Positions 61,686-64,000 of a stretch of DNA of 64,000 bases are shown here, piece by piece. This DNA is from VMDJ01 sp038146785. GTDB taxonomy: Bacteria; Pseudomonadota; Gammaproteobacteria; Chromatiales; Chromatiaceae. The stretch is taken from the NCBI GenBank assembly GCA_038146785.1, contig JAYQSI010000017.1, forward strand, positions 186,001 through 250,000, in the 5' to 3' direction. Position 1 is the first letter of the stretch; each line of letters begins with the position of its first letter. Below the pieces are notes generated by a model, which saw only the letters and a list, made by a program, of their open reading frames with translations, was not told the origin of the DNA and did no database searches. A program made the translations under genes and the position numbers.

Positions 61686-62900
61686 TTAATCATCCAGCGA
61701 CATCACGTGACGCACTTCATCCATGGTTTCACGAGCAACTTCACGCGCAGCCTCACAACCTTCGTTAATGATGTTTTTCACCAAATCAGGTTGCTCTTCG
61801 TATTCTTTGGCACGCGCTTGTATCGGTTTCAATTCATGCAAAACCGCTTCAATGATAGGCCCCTTACATTCAACACAACCGATACCGGCCGTGGTGCAGC
61901 CTTCACGCACCCAGTTTTGAGTACGTTCGTCTGAGTAAACCTCATGGAACTGCCACACAGGGCACTTCGCTGGATCACCCGGATCGTTACGACGAACGCG
62001 AGCAGGATCAGTTGGCATCGTACGAAGCTGTTTCTCAACTTCATCCGGCTGAGCATTCAACGGAATCGTGTTGTTATACGACTTCGACATTTTTTGACCA
62101 TCAAGACCTGGCATCTTTGATGCCTTGGTCAGCAGTGGCTGCGGCTCAGGCAACACAACTTTACCGCCGCCCTCGATGTAACCAAACAAACGGTCACGAT
62201 CTGATACGCCAATATTTTGTTGTGATTCGAGAAGCGCACGCGCATTCGCAAGCGCTTCGTCATCGCCCTGCTCTTGGTAAGCCTTTTTGTAAGAATTAAA
62301 CAGCTTGGCTGCCTTCTTACCCATCTTCTTGACCGCCTCTTCTGCCTTCTCTTCAAAGCCAGGTTCGCGACCATAGATATGATTGAATCGACGAGCTACT
62401 TCACGGGTTAGCTCAACGTGAACAACTTGATCCTCACCCACTGGCACCATGCCGGCGCGATAAACCAAGATGTCTGCCGCTTGCAGCAAGGGGTAACCCA
62501 AGAATCCGTAGGTAGAGAGATCTTTCTCGCGTAATTTTTCTTGCTGATCTTTATAGGTTGGTACTCGCTCCAACCAGCTCAACGGCGTAATCATCGACAG
62601 CAACAAATGGAGTTCTGCATGCTCAGGGACACGGGACTGCACAAAGATCGTCGACTCACCTGGGTTAACCCCCGCAGCCAACCAATCGATAACCATGTCC
62701 CAAGTCGATTGAGGAATATTACTCGGGTCGTCGTAGTTGGTGGTCAGGGCATGCCAATCGGCAACAAAAAACAGACACTGGTACTCATGCTGCAGTTCAA
62801 CCCAATTTTTCAACACGCCATGGTAATGACCCAAGTGCAGACGACCGGTCGGTCGCATACCTGACAAAACTCGCGCGTGCTGCGCCGCTACAACGCTCAA
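61686..62900 (-). CDS. trpS: Tryptophanyl-tRNA synthetase
   Basis: Class I aminoacyl-tRNA synthetase, 404 aa. HIGH-type motif GHYHG near residue 23 and KMSKS motif KMSKSYNN near 272. Between them is an insertion of about 70 residues (FEEKAEEAVKKMGKK onward, with VLPEPQPLLTKASKMPG) relative to the 334-aa E. coli enzyme; related long forms occur in pseudomonads. In the trpS-scpA-scpB-rluB operon. Confidence 0.96.
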   Translation of the reverse strand: MSVVAAQHARVLSGMRPTGRLHLGHYHGVLKNWVELQHEYQCLFFVADWHALTTNYDDPSNIPQSTWDMVIDWLAAGVNPGESTIFVQSRVPEHAELHLLLSMITPLSWLERVPTYKDQQEKLREKDLSTYGFLGYPLLQAADILVYRAGMVPVGEDQVVHVELTREVARRFNHIYGREPGFEEKAEEAVKKMGKKAAKLFNSYKKAYQEQGDDEALANARALLESQQNIGVSDRDRLFGYIEGGGKVVLPEPQPLLTKASKMPGLDGQKMSKSYNNTIPLNAQPDEVEKQLRTMPTDPARVRRNDPGDPAKCPVWQFHEVYSDERTQNWVREGCTTAGIGCVECKGPIIEAVLHELKPIQARAKEYEEQPDLVKNIINEGCEAAREVARETMDEVRHVMSLDD

Positions 62901-62909
62901 AGGAGACTC

Positions 62910-63587
62910 CTAAGGTAATAAAACAGGCAGTATACCGAAGACAAGCTCGGTACCTGGCAATAGATTGATGCCGCCAAAGATAACCGGCGTGAGCACCTGG
63001 CCCAACACGCCCGCCACCAGCAAACCGACAATAATGAAAAAGCCAAATGGCTCGATTCGGGCATACAGACGAGCGATCGCTTGCGGCAAAATACCGGCCA
63101 AAACGCGACCGCCATCCAAAGGCAGAATTGGCAATAAATTCAATGCCATAAGAATCAAATTGATGAAAACACCTGCAACCGCCATCGCGGCAAGCGGCAG
63201 CACCATCCACTCTGGCATCGCAGGCATCTCAGTCGCTAACAGTGCCAAGCTCCACAAAATAGCCATCAGCAGGTTCGCACCAGGCCCTGCTAACGCCACC
63301 CAGACCATATCGCGTCTCGGATTACGTAAATGCGCCATATTGACGGGCACAGGCTTTGCCCAGCCAAACAAGAAGCCCGTAAAAGCCATCATCAGCATGG
63401 GCAGCAAAATGGTGCCAAACCAGTCGATGTGACGAATTGGATTCAGCGTAATCCGACCAAGTCGACGAGCGGTGCTATCGCCAAGTTTATCGGCAACCCA
63501 ACCGTGTGCTGCCTCGTGCAAGGTCACTGCAAAAATCAGTGGCAACACAATCGCCGCCATTTTTTGAACGAGCGTAAAACCTTCCAT
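62910..63587 (-). CDS. Site-2 protease family zinc metallopeptidase (M50)
   Basis: 225 aa, membrane-embedded protease. HExxH is H24-E-A-A-H28 in the first helix, and the second zinc ligand motif LNLLPILPLDGGR is near residues 150-162. About five hydrophobic segments; no PDZ domain, so not RseP but the small membrane group (YwhC-like). Targets unknown. It lies between yciO and trpS with overlapping ends, as in many gammaproteobacteria. Confidence 0.93.
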   Translation of the reverse strand: MEGFTLVQKMAAIVLPLIFAVTLHEAAHGWVADKLGDSTARRLGRITLNPIRHIDWFGTILLPMLMMAFTGFLFGWAKPVPVNMAHLRNPRRDMVWVALAGPGANLLMAILWSLALLATEMPAMPEWMVLPLAAMAVAGVFINLILMALNLLPILPLDGGRVLAGILPQAIARLYARIEPFGFFIIVGLLVAGVLGQVLTPVIFGGINLLPGTELVFGILPVLLP

Positions 63588-64000
63588 TAGGTTTTCTCAA
63601 ACAGGGATACATCACCCTTACCTTCACGAACAATTTCAGGCTCATCATCTTCAAGTGAAATCACCGAAGTGGCTTCATAACCACAATAGCCTCCATCGAT
63701 GATGCAATCGACGGCATGTCCAATGGTGTCACGCATGTCATACGGATCCATCATCGGCGCTTCGTCACCCGGCAAGATCAAGGTGGTACTCATCAATGGC
63801 TCACCTAATTCTTCACACAGCGCTAGTGCAATTTTGTTATCTGGAATACGTATACCTATGGTCTTACGTTTGGCATGCATCAAACGCTTTGGGACCAGCT
63901 TTGTTGCAGTCAAAATAAAGGTGTAAGGACCTGGGGTTAAATTCTTAATCCAACGATGCGCCTGATTACCCAATTTGGTGTAAGCCGATAACTCACTCAG
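63587..64000 (-). CDS. yciO: Sua5/YciO/YrdC family protein, N-terminal part beyond the window
   Basis: 138 C-terminal residues are visible; the frame runs off the right edge, so the start is unknown. The family stretches TPGPYTFILTATKLVPKRL, RKTIGIRIPDN and LGEPLMSTTLILPGDE are those of YciO rather than TsaC. Related TsaC/Sua5 proteins make threonylcarbamoyl-AMP for tRNA t6A; the role of YciO itself is unclear. Stop overlaps the S2P gene ATG by one base. Confidence 0.93.
   Translation of the reverse strand: MSELSAYTKLGNQAHRWIKNLTPGPYTFILTATKLVPKRLMHAKRKTIGIRIPDNKIALALCEELGEPLMSTTLILPGDEAPMMDPYDMRDTIGHAVDCIIDGGYCGYEATSVISLEDDEPEIVREGKGDVSLFEKT

Noticed and set aside
1..64000. CRISPR arrays, IS elements, prophage, tRNA or rRNA genes
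   Set aside because: None seen on reading either strand; only tmRNA is present as a stable RNA gene.

Overview
The window is a stretch of gammaproteobacterial chromosome. It is densely packed, with moderate GC, and most genes lie on the minus strand in tight, often overlapping operons. No phage, IS element, CRISPR array or tRNA was seen. Three points support a gammaproteobacterium. The order ihfB-rpsA-cmk-aroA-tyrA-hisC-pheA-serC-gyrA-mtnA / mtaD-ubiG-mupP-yciK is the one known from Pseudomonas. The bamE-rnfH-smpB-ratA and trpS-scpA-scpB-rluB blocks are present. The tmRNA tag reads ANDDNYALAA. TRAP transport, a methylcitrate cycle with AcnD/PrpF and an Na+-symporter suggest a heterotroph, probably aquatic; the genus cannot be told.

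Layout: 1-2.7 kb hrcA-grpE-dnaK (dnaK runs off the left edge), with two matching sigma-32 promoters. 2.7-5.3 kb nadK and a frameshifted recN. 5.3-8.2 kb a GmhB-like phosphatase, fur, bamE, rnfH, smpB, ratA. 8.2-9.9 kb an NSS transporter and ssrA (tmRNA). 10-15 kb dctPQM, a malic enzyme and a DUF599 protein (C4-dicarboxylate uptake and conversion to pyruvate). 15.3-24.8 kb apbE and prpE-gntR-prpB-prpC-acnD-prpF (propionate to pyruvate), followed by ppsA (pyruvate to PEP) and sthA. The prpE and ppsA promoters share a palindromic operator, so propionate breakdown and gluconeogenesis are probably one GntR regulon. 29-34.7 kb lexA, cmoA/cmoB with a SET-domain gene, a 54-residue membrane peptide, and a three-gene MotA/ExbB-ExbD-like cassette of unknown function. 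34.7-46 kb the ihfB to gyrA supra-operon. 46-53 kb methylthioadenosine salvage, ubiG, mupP, a broken squalene/phytoene-synthase-like gene, yciK, metY, doxX. 53-57 kb potFGHI. 57-64 kb a double thioredoxin protein, an HhH-GPD glycosylase, rluB, scpB, scpA, trpS, a site-2 protease and yciO (cut by the right edge).

Main novelties: (1) lexA and the 54-residue membrane-peptide gene both carry GTTC-N7-GTTC direct repeats at their promoters, the LexA box type known from Alphaproteobacteria, and the LexA recognition helix is unlike that of E. coli. (2) An uncharacterised ion-channel-type cassette whose ExbD-like subunit carries an unusual periplasmic domain. (3) A two-promoter GntR operator linking prp and ppsA.

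Caution: five genes (recN, the NSS transporter, prpC, mtnA, the squalene/phytoene-synthase-like gene) are each broken by one base, and each break is repaired by changing a homopolymer run by one. This looks like sequencing error rather than gene decay.
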